From Cesiribacteraceae bacterium YIM B00369 (GTDB lineage Bacteria; Bacteroidota; Bacteroidia; Cytophagales; Cyclobacteriaceae), in NCBI GenBank assembly GCA_017948555.1, contig JAFMYY010000021.1:48013-112012 (forward strand): DNA of 64,000 nt. The letters run 5' to 3'. This document shows, in pieces, positions 17,194-26,479 of this stretch. Each line of letters starts with the position of its first letter. Position 1 is the first letter of the stretch. The position numbers and the translations under genes are program-made. A model generated the notes under the pieces. The model ran no database searches. It saw only the letters and a list, made by a program, of their open reading frames with translations, and was not told the origin of the DNA.

Positions 17194-18999
17194 TTAATCA
17201 TCCTGCAGCTGGAGCCGCACCAGATTGGAGTAAGTGCCATGCTCATTCTGAAGCAGCTCTTCATGGCTTCCGCTTTCTGCAACCTGCCCGCCACCTATCA
17301 CATAAATACGGTCAACCTTCCGGATAGTGGCCAGCCTGTGTGCAATAATAATAGTAGTCCTTCCCTGCATGAGCTGATCAAGCGCCTCCTGCACCAGGCT
17401 TTCCGACTCAGCATCGAGCGAGGAGGTGGCTTCGTCGAGAATAAGTATTTTAGGGTTACGGAGAATGGCCCGTGCAATGGCGATCCGCTGTCGCTGGCCA
17501 CCACTAAGCTTTACCCCTCTTTCCCCAACAAGGGTATTTAAACCTTCAGGAAACTGCTCAATAAACTGCAGGGCATTAGCCTTACGGGCAGCCTCCTTTA
17601 TTTCCTCTGCTGATGCTCCGGCCCTGCCATACGAAATATTCTCTGCTATTGTACCGCCAAAAAGAATTACCTCCTGCGGTACAATTCCTATATGCTGCCG
17701 GTAAGAGGTTAAAGGGTAGTTCCGTATATCCTGCCCGTCTACCATAATCTGCCCTTCCTGCCAGTTATAAAAACGCATCAGCAATTGCACAATGGTGGAT
17801 TTTCCTGCTCCGCTATGCCCTACCAGCGCCACTTTTTCCCCACTCCTGATCTGCAGATTCAAATCATGCAGCACCGGCACATCCACCCGGGTAGGATAAA
17901 AGAAATTAATATTCCGGAATTCTATTTCGCCGTTCAGCTGCAGCTTTCCTGCTTTCTCCCTGTTTTGCTCTCCGTTCTGCTCTCCCGGCATCCCCGTAAT
18001 TTCCAGCACCCTTTCGGAGGCTCCTATTGCCTTCTGGAGCTGCCCGTACAGGTCGCCAAGCCCCGCTATGGAACCTCCTATAAAAGTGGTGTACAGCACA
18101 AAAGAAACAAGGTCGCCTATGGACATATCGCCACTTTGCACGAGTGTAGCTCCGTACCAGATAACCCCAACAATACCTCCAAATAAAGCAAATATTACAA
18201 ATGAAATAAAACCTCCCCTGTAGGTTGCTGCCTTCAAAGCTATCTCCACTACCCTCGCCTGCGACTGCCGGTAGCGGCCGGTTTCATATACTTCGCTCGT
18301 AAAAGCTTTTACTATACTTATAGACTGCAGCGTTTCTTCCACAATTATATTAGAATTCGCCAGCTCATCCTGCGTTTGCTTACTTAGCTTCCTGATAAAG
18401 TTACCAAACAACATAGCCAATATTACCAGCACAGGAAAAGTAGCCAGCATAAAAACGGCAAGTTTGGAAGTAAAGAAGAAAATAATAAATATCCCCACCA
18501 CCAGGGTAACCGTTTGCCTGAAGAATTCAGCAAGCGTAATAGAGAAGGTATCCTGAAGAAGGGCTACATCGGAGGTGATCCTGCTGATAAGCTCCCCGAT
18601 ACGGCGGCTGTCGTAAAAGGCCATGGGAAGCTCCATAAATTTGGAGTACAGCGACTGGCGTACATTTGCCATGGAGCGTTCGCTCACCTGCGCAAAAAGA
18701 TACACCCGGAGAAAAGAGAAAATGGCCTGCAAAAATAATACGCCAAACAGGGCAAGGGCTATCTGGTTAACACCGGTCAGGAGCCAGGTGCCATTACCAG
18801 TGGCAGCATCAATTAACTTCGAAGCAATATAGGGAAAAGCCAGCAGGGTAAGGCTGGACACAAGCAAACAGAACATTCCTGCAATAAAAGTGCCTTTAAA
18901 AGGCATAAGGTATTGAAAAATACCCCCCAGCTTCCGCAGGTTATCTTTGTTAAGCTTTCGTTTCTCTTCTGCTGTAAGCGGACTTCTTCGTTTGGCCAT
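17194..18999 (-). CDS. ABC exporter, fused permease and ATPase
   Basis: A 601-residue half-transporter that must dimerise. Residues from about 30 to 310 form six helices of a type IV exporter membrane domain. The nucleotide-binding domain has Walker A VGHSGAGKST (about 395), Q-loop region IGIVPQEVILFGGTI, signature LSGGQRQRIAIARA (about 498) and Walker B ILILDEATSSLDAESE with an H-loop IIIAHRL. It resembles MsbA/BmrA-type lipid or drug exporters; the substrate is not evident. A TATCTTTG box lies 20 bp upstream of the start. Confidence 0.93.
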   Translation of the reverse strand: MAKRRSPLTAEEKRKLNKDNLRKLGGIFQYLMPFKGTFIAGMFCLLVSSLTLLAFPYIASKLIDAATGNGTWLLTGVNQIALALFGVLFLQAIFSFLRVYLFAQVSERSMANVRQSLYSKFMELPMAFYDSRRIGELISRITSDVALLQDTFSITLAEFFRQTVTLVVGIFIIFFFTSKLAVFMLATFPVLVILAMLFGNFIRKLSKQTQDELANSNIIVEETLQSISIVKAFTSEVYETGRYRQSQARVVEIALKAATYRGGFISFVIFALFGGIVGVIWYGATLVQSGDMSIGDLVSFVLYTTFIGGSIAGLGDLYGQLQKAIGASERVLEITGMPGEQNGEQNREKAGKLQLNGEIEFRNINFFYPTRVDVPVLHDLNLQIRSGEKVALVGHSGAGKSTIVQLLMRFYNWQEGQIMVDGQDIRNYPLTSYRQHIGIVPQEVILFGGTIAENISYGRAGASAEEIKEAARKANALQFIEQFPEGLNTLVGERGVKLSGGQRQRIAIARAILRNPKILILDEATSSLDAESESLVQEALDQLMQGRTTIIIAHRLATIRKVDRIYVIGGGQVAESGSHEELLQNEHGTYSNLVRLQLQDD

Positions 19000-19019
19000 A
19001 ATTCCAAATTCTTAAGCCG

Positions 19020-19027
19020 CAAAGATA
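19020..19027 (-). promoter_or_regulatory. Bacteroidota -7 promoter box of the ABC exporter gene
   Basis: On the minus strand the sequence reads TATCTTTG, an exact match to TAnnTTTG, and lies 20 bp upstream of the ATG at 18999. No good TTG element is seen at the -33 position. The neighbouring gene ends just upstream at 19041, so this would give the exporter gene its own transcript. Confidence 0.55.
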
Positions 19028-19040
19028 CAAAAGAGGCTGT

Positions 19041-19415
19041 TTATTCCCCCACTTTCTTCCGGAAAGGGCGCGACATGCGATTAAGCATTTTCTTTTCCTT
19101 TTCCCAGAAAAAGCGGAACTGGCCAAACAGCGAACCATAAGCCATCAGCAACACCTGGTAAGCAGGAAAAACAAATAACAGATAGGTAATGGTTTTTAAC
19201 CAGAAAGGAGTGGCTTCATTATACCCGAGAAATTCAAATAAAAATTTCCGGATGTATACTACCGAAGAACCGGTTAAGGTAAACACGGCCAGCACGGCAA
19301 CTACCTGCAGCATATTATCGAGCTGCCACTTCGCCTGAAGCTTTTGAAAAAACGATTTTGTTACCTGTTCAGTAGTAATCTCAGCGGTTTGTACTTTTTC
19401 CTCCACGCTCATCAA
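19041..19415 (-). CDS. Small two-helix membrane protein (DUF6787-like)
   Basis: A 124-residue protein with two hydrophobic segments (MLQVVAVLAVFTLTGSSVVY, about 35-54, and WLKTITYLLFVFPAYQVLLM, about 72-91) and a conserved-looking end, YGSLFGQFRFFWEKEKKMLNR. From memory this matches a small Bacteroidota family now labelled DUF6787. No function is known. It precedes the ABC exporter gene on the same strand with a 41-bp gap; the promoter box in that gap suggests partly separate transcription. Confidence 0.75.
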   Translation of the reverse strand: MMSVEEKVQTAEITTEQVTKSFFQKLQAKWQLDNMLQVVAVLAVFTLTGSSVVYIRKFLFEFLGYNEATPFWLKTITYLLFVFPAYQVLLMAYGSLFGQFRFFWEKEKKMLNRMSRPFRKKVGE

Positions 19416-19621
19416 TTCTTTTTTGCTGTGAATATTGCCGTAAATTTACAATCTTATTTTATTTCAGCTAAGTTAATCCGGAAAATATACTTTGAAAAAT
19501 ATAACAGCAGCTTACTTGATAAACTTACAGGCAGCATGTACATTTAAGTATATAACCTGCTCCTGAAACCGGAATAAAGAAGGTTAAATTCCCTGTTAAC
19601 TAATAATTTTTTATCACAGAT

Positions 19622-20554
19622 ATGGAAAAACAATTTGCACTCAGGAAGATAATGGTGTGCCTCGACCTCACTGAAATGGATGAGTCACTTATACGGTTCA
19701 CCTCCTACATTGCCAAAAAAATGGATTCTGACCGCATCTATTTTGTTCATGTAGCCCCTACCCTGGATATGCCTGAAGATATCAGGAAGAAATACCCGGA
19801 CCTTTTTGCTCCTGTTGATGAAAGGTTAAAAAAAGAAATTGAGGTTAGTATAAAAAGCCACTTTGAAGCGCCTGAAAATTGCTCAGTGGAGATTGAGGTC
19901 CGTGAAGGTAATCCATCAGACAAAATTCTTAAAATTGCTGAACAGAAAGATATAGACCTCCTGGTTCTGGGCAGGAAAAACGCGCTTGAAGGAGGCGGGG
20001 TACTAACAGGCAAGCTGGCAAGAATTGCCCACCGCTCTGTACTGCTTGTGCCTGAAATTCTTCCACAAATTATGGATCGCCTGCTGGTTCCTGTAGACTT
20101 TTCTGATCATTCCTTCCTGGCACTGCAACAGGCTGTAAAAATTCAGGAAACCTCGGAGATCCCCATGCAGGTTACCTGCCTCCATGTATACAAACTCCCA
20201 AGCGGCTGGCATACTACAGGCAAAACCGAAAAAGAGTTTGCCGCTATAATGAAAGGGCATGCAGAGAAAGATTATGAGAAGTTTCTTCAGAAACTCAAGC
20301 CTGAGCAACGGAATATTCCTTGTGAATTCGTCCTTAACGAAGACCGGAACATGCCCCTGAAGATTTACAAGCAGGCCATTAAAGATCAGTCCGACCTTAT
20401 TATTCTGGGCTCAAAGGGAAAAACCGCTGCTGCCTCCGTACTTATGGGGAGCACAACAGAAAAGTTATCGGACCTGGACAAAAACATACCGCTGCTGGTG
20501 GTAAAAGAAAAAAATGAGAATATTTCTTTCCTGCAGGCATTATTTAAAATATAA
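19622..20554 (+). CDS. Universal stress protein, tandem UspA domains
   Basis: The 310-residue protein consists of two UspA-type alpha/beta domains: residues 5-150 (KIMVCLDLTEMDESLIRFTS to LLVLGRKNALEGGGVLTGKL) and about 155-300 (RLLVPVDFSDHSFLALQQAV to DLIILGSKGKTAAASVLMGS). The second domain keeps the GSKG-X9-GSTT pattern typical of ATP-binding members; the first is more divergent (GRKN). Such proteins accumulate under starvation or envelope stress, with no defined biochemical role. It is a single gene followed 67 bp later by trmJ. Confidence 0.9.
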   Translation: MEKQFALRKIMVCLDLTEMDESLIRFTSYIAKKMDSDRIYFVHVAPTLDMPEDIRKKYPDLFAPVDERLKKEIEVSIKSHFEAPENCSVEIEVREGNPSDKILKIAEQKDIDLLVLGRKNALEGGGVLTGKLARIAHRSVLLVPEILPQIMDRLLVPVDFSDHSFLALQQAVKIQETSEIPMQVTCLHVYKLPSGWHTTGKTEKEFAAIMKGHAEKDYEKFLQKLKPEQRNIPCEFVLNEDRNMPLKIYKQAIKDQSDLIILGSKGKTAAASVLMGSTTEKLSDLDKNIPLLVVKEKNENISFLQALFKI

Positions 20555-20621
20555 TTTTTCAGTCCTGAGTCGCCGGTATTAATCACAGGCACCAAACAAC
20601 TAAGGATACATTACTTAGCAT

Positions 20622-21326
20622 ATGAACATACATTTTATATTAGTTGAACCCGCTGTTCCGGAAAATGTAGGAGGAAGCGCCCGTGCCATTAAAACCATGG
20701 GCTACAGTTCAATGCGGCTGGTTAACCCCTGCGATCACCTGAGCGAAATGGCCCGCCGGCTTGCCCATGCCTCCAACGATATACTGGAGGCGGCAAAGGT
20801 TTATAAAAACCTTGAAGAGGCCACGCATGACCTTGATTTTTTAATTGGCACCACCGCAAACCAAAAAAGAAGCAGCAAGCAGGATTTCCACCCGGCTACA
20901 GAACTGGCAACAATCCTGTCCGGCAAAGCAGGGGCGCTGCAAAATGTTGGCATTGTTTTCGGGCGGGAGGAATCCGGCCTTACCAATGATGAGCTGCAGC
21001 TTTGCGATATCGCCAGCAGCATTCCTCTTGCCGCCCCCTATCCTTCTGTAAATCTCTCCCAGGCGATAATGCTTTATGCCTATGAGCTCTCTGCCTTGCA
21101 GCATTTCAGCAGGAAGCCTGCAGCAGACGGAACTCCTGTTCATGAAGAATCCTATGCTGCTTTACGCCAGAAAGTAGATGCTCTGCTACAAATTACTGAG
21201 CTGGATCAAAATCCTGTAAAAGCAAACCGCATAAGAGAACGGCTTGCCCTTGTTGAGCAGACCGACCTGAACCTGCTGCACACTGCCTGCGCTGCCCTCC
21301 TGGAAAAGCTCGGCCCTGCTAAATAA
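20622..21326 (+). CDS. trmJ: tRNA (cytidine/uridine-2'-O-) methyltransferase TrmJ
   Basis: A SPOUT-class methyltransferase of 234 residues. The N-terminus FILVEPAVPENVGGSARAIK (about 4-23) with LVNPCDH is the TrmJ/SpoU motif 1. GIVFGREESGLTNDELQLCD (about 109-128) is the knot motif and SLPLAAPYPSVNLSQA-type sequence (IPLAAPYPSVNLSQAI, about 134-149) the SAM-binding C-terminal motif. TrmJ modifies position 32 of the tRNA anticodon loop. The C-terminal extension of about 70 residues is normal. Other SpoU-family enzymes are possible, but N-terminal features favour TrmJ. Confidence 0.88.
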   Translation: MNIHFILVEPAVPENVGGSARAIKTMGYSSMRLVNPCDHLSEMARRLAHASNDILEAAKVYKNLEEATHDLDFLIGTTANQKRSSKQDFHPATELATILSGKAGALQNVGIVFGREESGLTNDELQLCDIASSIPLAAPYPSVNLSQAIMLYAYELSALQHFSRKPAADGTPVHEESYAALRQKVDALLQITELDQNPVKANRIRERLALVEQTDLNLLHTACAALLEKLGPAK

Positions 21327-21520
21327 GCTGGCTGTGGGGCAGTAATTAAAGAAAAGGAGAATTTTCATTCGTTCCCGCTTTTTACCTGACAGATGATAAG
21401 GAAAATTTATTACCTGTCAGGCAACAGGGGCATAGAGCTGTTTCTGATAATTGAAAAAAATTAGTCCTGTTCCAGCCATTTTGCTTAATTTTATGCGCCC
21501 AACAATCTTAATTTTAGCTT

Positions 21521-23392
21521 ATGCACTCATCGCGTGCCGAAATTTTTCAGGAACAGGAAAAACGCCACCTTAAAGAAAGCGCACAGCTGGACAAAAAATA
21601 CCAGCGCCTTTCCATCATCCGGATTCTTTCCTTTGTCGTAGCGCTGATTCTGCTCTTTTACCTCGCCAATGAAAGGCTTGTGGGGGCGGTAGTACTGCTC
21701 GTGATTATTTTTCCTGTAATTTTCGGCATATTAATCTTCCGGCATAGTAAGATAAAATTTGCAAGGGACATCTCACGCCTGCAGGCAAAAATTAACCAGG
21801 AAGAACAGCTGCGGCTTGACAATAAGTTAAAAGGCTTTGCCAATGGCCTTCAATATTTTAAACCTCTGCATCCCTACCACCTTGATCTTGATATTTTTGG
21901 CGCTCATTCCCTCTTCCAGCTGGTAAACCGCACCGCCACCGAAAATGGCGAAAAAGAGCTTGCACAATGGTTAAGCATTGCAGCCCCGATAAGCGAAATA
22001 AATGCCCGGCAGGAAGCTGTAAAAGAACTGGCACCGAAGGTTGAGTGGCGGCAGGAATTCGAAGCTGCCGGAAGGCACTATAAAGACCCTGAGAATGACC
22101 TGAAGCCCCTTTTACATTGGCTTACTACTCCTAATGAAGTAAAGAACAAGCCTTTTTACCGGATTGCCCCTTTTATTTTTCCGCCCATATGTGTGCTGTT
22201 ACTCCTGGGCTTTCTGTTTTTCGACCTTAATATTTACTTTTTTATTGGCTCTCTGGTTGTAAACATCATTATTATGGCCCGCATTAGCCCTGTGGCCGGT
22301 AAAACGCAAAAAGCAACCACTTCCAGTGTAAAAGTTTTAAAAGCTTACCAGGCGCTAATCAGGCAAATTGAAGACAGTCAGTTTCAAAGCCCACGCTTGC
22401 AGCAGTTGCAGCAGGTTTTTAAGCAGGACAAGCAAAAAGCATCCGCACAGATAAAGGAGTTATCCCGGATTCTCGACGGCCTGGATGCCCGGGCAAACCA
22501 GTTTTACTTCCTGCTAAACGGAATGCTGCTGCTCGACATTTACTGGCTTACAAAGGCAGAGAACTGGAAAGACAATATGCATGCCGATATAGCGCCCTGG
22601 TTTCAGGCTATCAGTGAGTTCGATGCCCTCAACAGCATTGCAGGCTTCAGCTACTCCCGCCCTGCTTATACATTCCCTGTACTAAAAGAAGGTGCTCAGT
22701 ATATGAACAGCAAATCTTTAGGGCACCCGCTGCTACCTGTTAAAAACCAGGTAACGAACGATTTCAGCATGAATGGCGCAGGCAACATCATCCTGATCAC
22801 AGGCTCTAATATGGCAGGAAAAAGCACTTTTTTACGTACTGTGGGTGTAAATATCGTTTTAGGGCTTATGGGCGCTCCTGTTTGTGCTACAGAAATTGAG
22901 TTGAGTCCTATGCAGTTATTTACCTCTATGCGCTCGCAGGACTCACTGGAAGAAAGTGTTTCGTCTTTTTATGCCGAACTGCAACGGTTACGCCAGCTAC
23001 TGAAACTTGTACGTGCAGAAACAGCCATGAACACCCTCTCGCAGGATATGCCCGATGTGGCGCACGATAAGCTAAGCACTCCCGATGTGGCCGAAGAGCT
23101 GCCGGTACTCTTTATGCTGGACGAGATCCTGAAAGGCACTAATTCTGAAGACCGCCACAAAGGAGCCGAAGCCCTCATCCGGCAGCTGAGCCGCCTGGGT
23201 GCTTCCGGTTTTGTATCCACCCACGACCTTGCACTGGGCCAGCTGGCAGAAAAGGGCACCATCAGCAATTACAGCTTTAACAGCGATGTGGTTGGCGACA
23301 GCATAAAATTCCGCTATAAACTGGAAGAGGGCATCTGCCAAAGCTTTAATGCCAGCAAGCTGATGCAAAAAATGGGGATTGATATTAATTAG
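21521..23392 (+). CDS. Membrane-anchored MutS-like ATPase
   Basis: The 623-residue protein ends in a MutS ATPase domain: Walker A TGSNMAGKSTFLRTVG (about 426-441), a SSFYAELQRL segment (about 484) and Walker B LFMLDEILKGTNSEDRHKGA (about 529-548), with an STHD loop. The N-terminal mismatch-recognition domain is missing. Instead there are hydrophobic segments at about 30-70 (IIRILSFVVALILLFYLANE) and 210-245 (FIFPPICVLLLLGFLFFDLN), so it is probably tethered to the inner membrane. A helical lever-like region links them. The function of this Bacteroidota MutS-like group is unknown; a role in canonical mismatch repair is unlikely. Confidence 0.88.
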   Translation: MHSSRAEIFQEQEKRHLKESAQLDKKYQRLSIIRILSFVVALILLFYLANERLVGAVVLLVIIFPVIFGILIFRHSKIKFARDISRLQAKINQEEQLRLDNKLKGFANGLQYFKPLHPYHLDLDIFGAHSLFQLVNRTATENGEKELAQWLSIAAPISEINARQEAVKELAPKVEWRQEFEAAGRHYKDPENDLKPLLHWLTTPNEVKNKPFYRIAPFIFPPICVLLLLGFLFFDLNIYFFIGSLVVNIIIMARISPVAGKTQKATTSSVKVLKAYQALIRQIEDSQFQSPRLQQLQQVFKQDKQKASAQIKELSRILDGLDARANQFYFLLNGMLLLDIYWLTKAENWKDNMHADIAPWFQAISEFDALNSIAGFSYSRPAYTFPVLKEGAQYMNSKSLGHPLLPVKNQVTNDFSMNGAGNIILITGSNMAGKSTFLRTVGVNIVLGLMGAPVCATEIELSPMQLFTSMRSQDSLEESVSSFYAELQRLRQLLKLVRAETAMNTLSQDMPDVAHDKLSTPDVAEELPVLFMLDEILKGTNSEDRHKGAEALIRQLSRLGASGFVSTHDLALGQLAEKGTISNYSFNSDVVGDSIKFRYKLEEGICQSFNASKLMQKMGIDIN

Positions 23393-23455
23393 ACGGGAGA
23401 TATGGGACATGAGACGGGAGACCTGAGATTTGAGATTTGAGATTTGAGACACAGG
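23391..23455. repeat. Purine-rich imperfect repeats abutting a stop codon
   Basis: Starting inside the stop codon of the MutS-like gene, the sequence is a string of GAGAC, GGGAGA and GAGATTT words, including three tandem copies of TTTGAGA-type units. The 18-mer GAGACGGGAGACCTGAGA (23411-23428) recurs with one change at 44284-44301, also directly after a gene. No coding role is plausible. Confidence 0.6.
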
Positions 23456-23553
23456 ATAATAGAAATAAGCAATGGATTGGAAATGAGCAAGCGAATATAT
23501 TCTCTCTTTCCCGGAATATCTTTCACTTTTCAATCCACAATCAAAATTAAAAT

Positions 23554-24696
23554 ATGAGCAACAGATTTAACCAGAACATACAATTAGGAGTACTTGGCGG
23601 AGGCCAGCTGGGCCGGATGCTTATTCAGTCAGCAATTAATTTTAACCTTGATGTGCATATCCTTGACCCGGATGACAATGCACCATGCAAGACCATTGCC
23701 ACCCATTTTACTAAAGGCCCCCTTACCGATTACGATACTGTTTACCATTGGGGAAAAAAGCTCGACCTGATAACTATTGAGATAGAAAATGTAAATGTGG
23801 AGGCACTGAAAGCCCTGCAAAAGGAAGGTAAAAAGGTTTACCCGCAACCGGAGGTTATTGAACTGATACAGGATAAGCGCGTTCAAAAGCAGTTTTACGA
23901 AAAGCACAAAATCCCTACCTCCCCTTTTGTACTGGTGGAAAACAAAGAAGATGTAAAAAAACACCTTAACTTTTTACCTGCAGTAAACAAGCTTGGCCGC
24001 GAAGGCTACGATGGCCGCGGGGTGCAAAAAATTAAAACAGAGCAGGATATTGCCCTTGCCTTTGATAAACCCGGGCTGCTGGAAAAGTTTGTTGATTTTG
24101 AAAAGGAAATATCAGTAATAGTTGCACGGAATGAGAATAAGGAAACCAGCACTTTTCCTGTAGTGGAACTTGTGTTTCACCCTGTACACAATCTGGTGGA
24201 ATACCTTTTTGCCCCGGCTGAAATTTCTCAGGAACAGGCAGCGAAAGCAGAGGCCATTGCAATACAGATCATTGAAAAACTGGATATGGTTGGCTTGCTT
24301 GCAGTGGAAATGTTTATTACCAGAGATGGCGACGTACTGGTAAATGAAATTGCTCCCCGCACTCATAACAGCGGCCACCAAACGATAGAAGCTAATATTA
24401 CATCGCAGTTTGAGCAGCATTTGCGGGCTGTGTTAAACCTGCCCCTGGGTGCCACCGATGCTAAAATACCATCTGCCATGGTAAATCTTTTAGGTGAGGA
24501 TAATTATAGCGGAGAGGCTAAATACACCGGCATGGATGCTGTACTCGCCATACCCGGAGTGGCCATTCACCTGTACGGAAAAAAGTTAACCAAACCTTTC
24601 CGGAAAATGGGCCATATTACCATAGTGGATCAGGATGTGGAGCGGCTTAAAGAAAAAGCAAACAAGGTAAAAGAAACCTTAAAGGTAATTGCCTGA
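23554..24696 (+). CDS. purK: 5-(carboxyamino)imidazole ribonucleotide synthase
   Basis: PurK is an ATP-grasp enzyme that carboxylates AIR with bicarbonate and ATP; PurE then isomerises the product in purine synthesis. The 380-residue protein has the N-terminal LGVLGGGQLGRMLIQSA (about 11-27), an ATP-grasp core with KLGREGYDGRGVQKI (about 146-160), LLEKFVDFEKEISVIVARN (about 175) and VNEIAPRTHNSGHQTIEA (about 264-281) with metal ligands. Full length. The partner purE lies 960 bp downstream, separated by a lipoprotein gene on the other strand. Confidence 0.95.
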   Translation: MSNRFNQNIQLGVLGGGQLGRMLIQSAINFNLDVHILDPDDNAPCKTIATHFTKGPLTDYDTVYHWGKKLDLITIEIENVNVEALKALQKEGKKVYPQPEVIELIQDKRVQKQFYEKHKIPTSPFVLVENKEDVKKHLNFLPAVNKLGREGYDGRGVQKIKTEQDIALAFDKPGLLEKFVDFEKEISVIVARNENKETSTFPVVELVFHPVHNLVEYLFAPAEISQEQAAKAEAIAIQIIEKLDMVGLLAVEMFITRDGDVLVNEIAPRTHNSGHQTIEANITSQFEQHLRAVLNLPLGATDAKIPSAMVNLLGEDNYSGEAKYTGMDAVLAIPGVAIHLYGKKLTKPFRKMGHITIVDQDVERLKEKANKVKETLKVIA

Positions 24697-24743
24697 TAAT
24701 TTTTACCGGCAAACTCCATGCCTGCTCAGGAGCTGATCTTCTG

Positions 24744-25421
24744 TTAAAGATTCACTTCTGAGCAGCATTCACAATCCTTCATTATTTTCTTCATGCCTTT
24801 CCGGTAGGCTTTTTCCATGGCATCTTCTGCAGAAATAAAATTGTGCAGATCCTGGCCTCCGTCTTTATCAGGTACACTTACAGGGCTTGACTTTGTAGTG
24901 GCAGCCAGCTCATAAATAAGCTTCCCTGCTGAGGCAGAATACAGCATAAATTTAACCGTAGCCCTGCTTTCCGAATCCTCCCGGGCTTTCTGCTCCCGGT
25001 ACATACCATTTTCATCAGGTCCGTTATAAACATAAGCCTCGCCGGTCCGGGTGTTAATTACAGCCGGCACCAGAAGAAAATCGTAGCCGAGTTTATTTTT
25101 CAGTATCGCCAGGCTTGCAGAGTCAGGATCATTCAGCTTAACCTGATACAGCCGCAGGCTCTGATCCTCTTCCACTGCATAAACAGACTGCAGACCTGCT
25201 TTTTTAAAAACATCCCCTGCATTTTCATACAGGCCAAAAGATTTATAAGCCGATATTCCCCGCGCTTCCGCAACGAGCACCTTCTGCCCCACTGTAAAAT
25301 CTGTTAAACAGGAAACAGAGGTGGCATATTTTGTACTGGTGCAGCTACTGACAACCAATAAAAATGCTCCTGCATAAAATACTTTACACATCGATCGGGC
25401 AATACTTTCAACCATTTTCAT
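24744..25421 (-). CDS. Lipoprotein of unknown function
   Basis: The 225-residue protein has an N-terminal type II signal peptide with lipobox VVSSC (Cys around residue 27). The rest is a single globular-looking domain with FTVGQKVLVAEARGISAYKS, then YQVKLNDPDSASLAILKNKL and DFLLVPAVINTRTGEAYVYN, and a Cys-rich end (DCECCSEV). No family is recognised. It is inserted between purK and purE on the opposite strand, has no terminator that I can see, and is convergent with purK at a 47-bp gap. Confidence 0.75.
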   Translation of the reverse strand: MKMVESIARSMCKVFYAGAFLLVVSSCTSTKYATSVSCLTDFTVGQKVLVAEARGISAYKSFGLYENAGDVFKKAGLQSVYAVEEDQSLRLYQVKLNDPDSASLAILKNKLGYDFLLVPAVINTRTGEAYVYNGPDENGMYREQKAREDSESRATVKFMLYSASAGKLIYELAATTKSSPVSVPDKDGGQDLHNFISAEDAMEKAYRKGMKKIMKDCECCSEVNL

Positions 25422-25655
25422 TTAATTTATCCTGATGAAATTTTACTATGGTTCCGAATGGGAATATTGTTAAGATCTGAACCTGCACAAAAAACGCGCC
25501 ACTCCTGCTACATATGCCTGTCAATCTTTCTGCAAGCACCCGGGCCGGAATCCCAAAGGATGGCTTTTTTACAGAAGTTTATTTTTTTTATTAATTACTA
25601 CCTGCAATTTGATTAAGTTCGTACTTTTCTTTTAATGCACTAAACAGAAATAAAA

Positions 25656-26207
25656 TTGGCACAAGCACCGAAAAATCAAACACCTAAAGTAGGTATTATT
25701 ATGGGCAGCCAGAGCGACATGCCTGTAATGACCGAAGCTGCGGAAGCTCTGGACGAACTGGGGGTTCCTTATGAAATCACCATTGTTTCAGCACACCGCA
25801 CGCCACACCGCATGGTGGAGTATGCCGAAGCTGCCCGCTCAAAAGGCTTACAGGTTATTATTGCCGGCGCAGGTGGCGCCGCCCACCTGCCGGGAATGGT
25901 GGCCAGCCTTACCACCCTGCCTGTAATTGGAGTACCTGTAAAAAGCAGCAACTCTATTGATGGCTGGGACTCTATCCTGAGTATTTTACAAATGCCGGGA
26001 GGCGTACCTGTAGCCACTGTAGCCCTGAACGGAGCGAAAAATGCAGGTATACTGGCCGCTCAAATTGTAGGATCCACAGATCAGGAGACAGCAAAAAACC
26101 TCGATGCCTTTAAAATTAAACTTCGCGAAAAAGTGGAGGAATCAATAGAGAAGGTGGAGAAAATGGGGTATCGTTCAGGACCAATCGGGTTTAATCAACA
26201 AAAGTAA
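25656..26207 (+). CDS. purE: N5-carboxyaminoimidazole ribonucleotide mutase
   Basis: PurE (class I) moves the carboxylate from N5 to C4 of AIR in purine synthesis. The 183-residue protein has [12 protein letters not shown] (about 14-25), the catalytic [10 protein letters not shown] (about 45-54), [20 protein letters not shown] (about 72-91) and GVPVATVAL (about 117-125). The frame begins at a TTG codon (TTG GCA CAA GCA), which gives the expected short N-terminus; no ATG is available upstream in frame before the domain. It is followed by a strong terminator. Confidence 0.94.
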   Translation: MAQAPKNQTPKVGIIMGSQSDMPVMTEAAEALDELGVPYEITIVSAHRTPHRMVEYAEAARSKGLQVIIAGAGGAAHLPGMVASLTTLPVIGVPVKSSNSIDGWDSILSILQMPGGVPVATVALNGAKNAGILAAQIVGSTDQETAKNLDAFKIKLREKVEESIEKVEKMGYRSGPIGFNQQK

Positions 26208-26293
26208 GCTGAACAGGAAACCGGCTACCCCCGGCGCCTGTAATTAATATGCCAAAGCAGCCTTAAAAGAGCTTTACAATAGAATAAGCCGAA

Positions 26294-26338
26294 AAGCCTG
26301 TTCCCCCATCAAGGACAAAGGAGCAGGCTTATTTTTTT
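26294..26338 (+). terminator. Terminator of purE
   Basis: Stem AAGCCTGTTCC with GGAGCAGGCTT (one G-T pair), a 15-base loop, then ATTTTTTT. It lies about 85 bp after the purE stop. Confidence 0.75.
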
Positions 26339-26479
26339 AAACAGGAACAGGCCGGCAGAAACCAGCTGCAGCTTTCTGCTGCTTAAAGAATTAACTTTTT
26401 GTAAAATTTCTCTCCTCCTGATTTACTATTTTTGTTTTTTAAAATTTCTGCTGAGCATTTTAAATCCTGAAATCCACCA

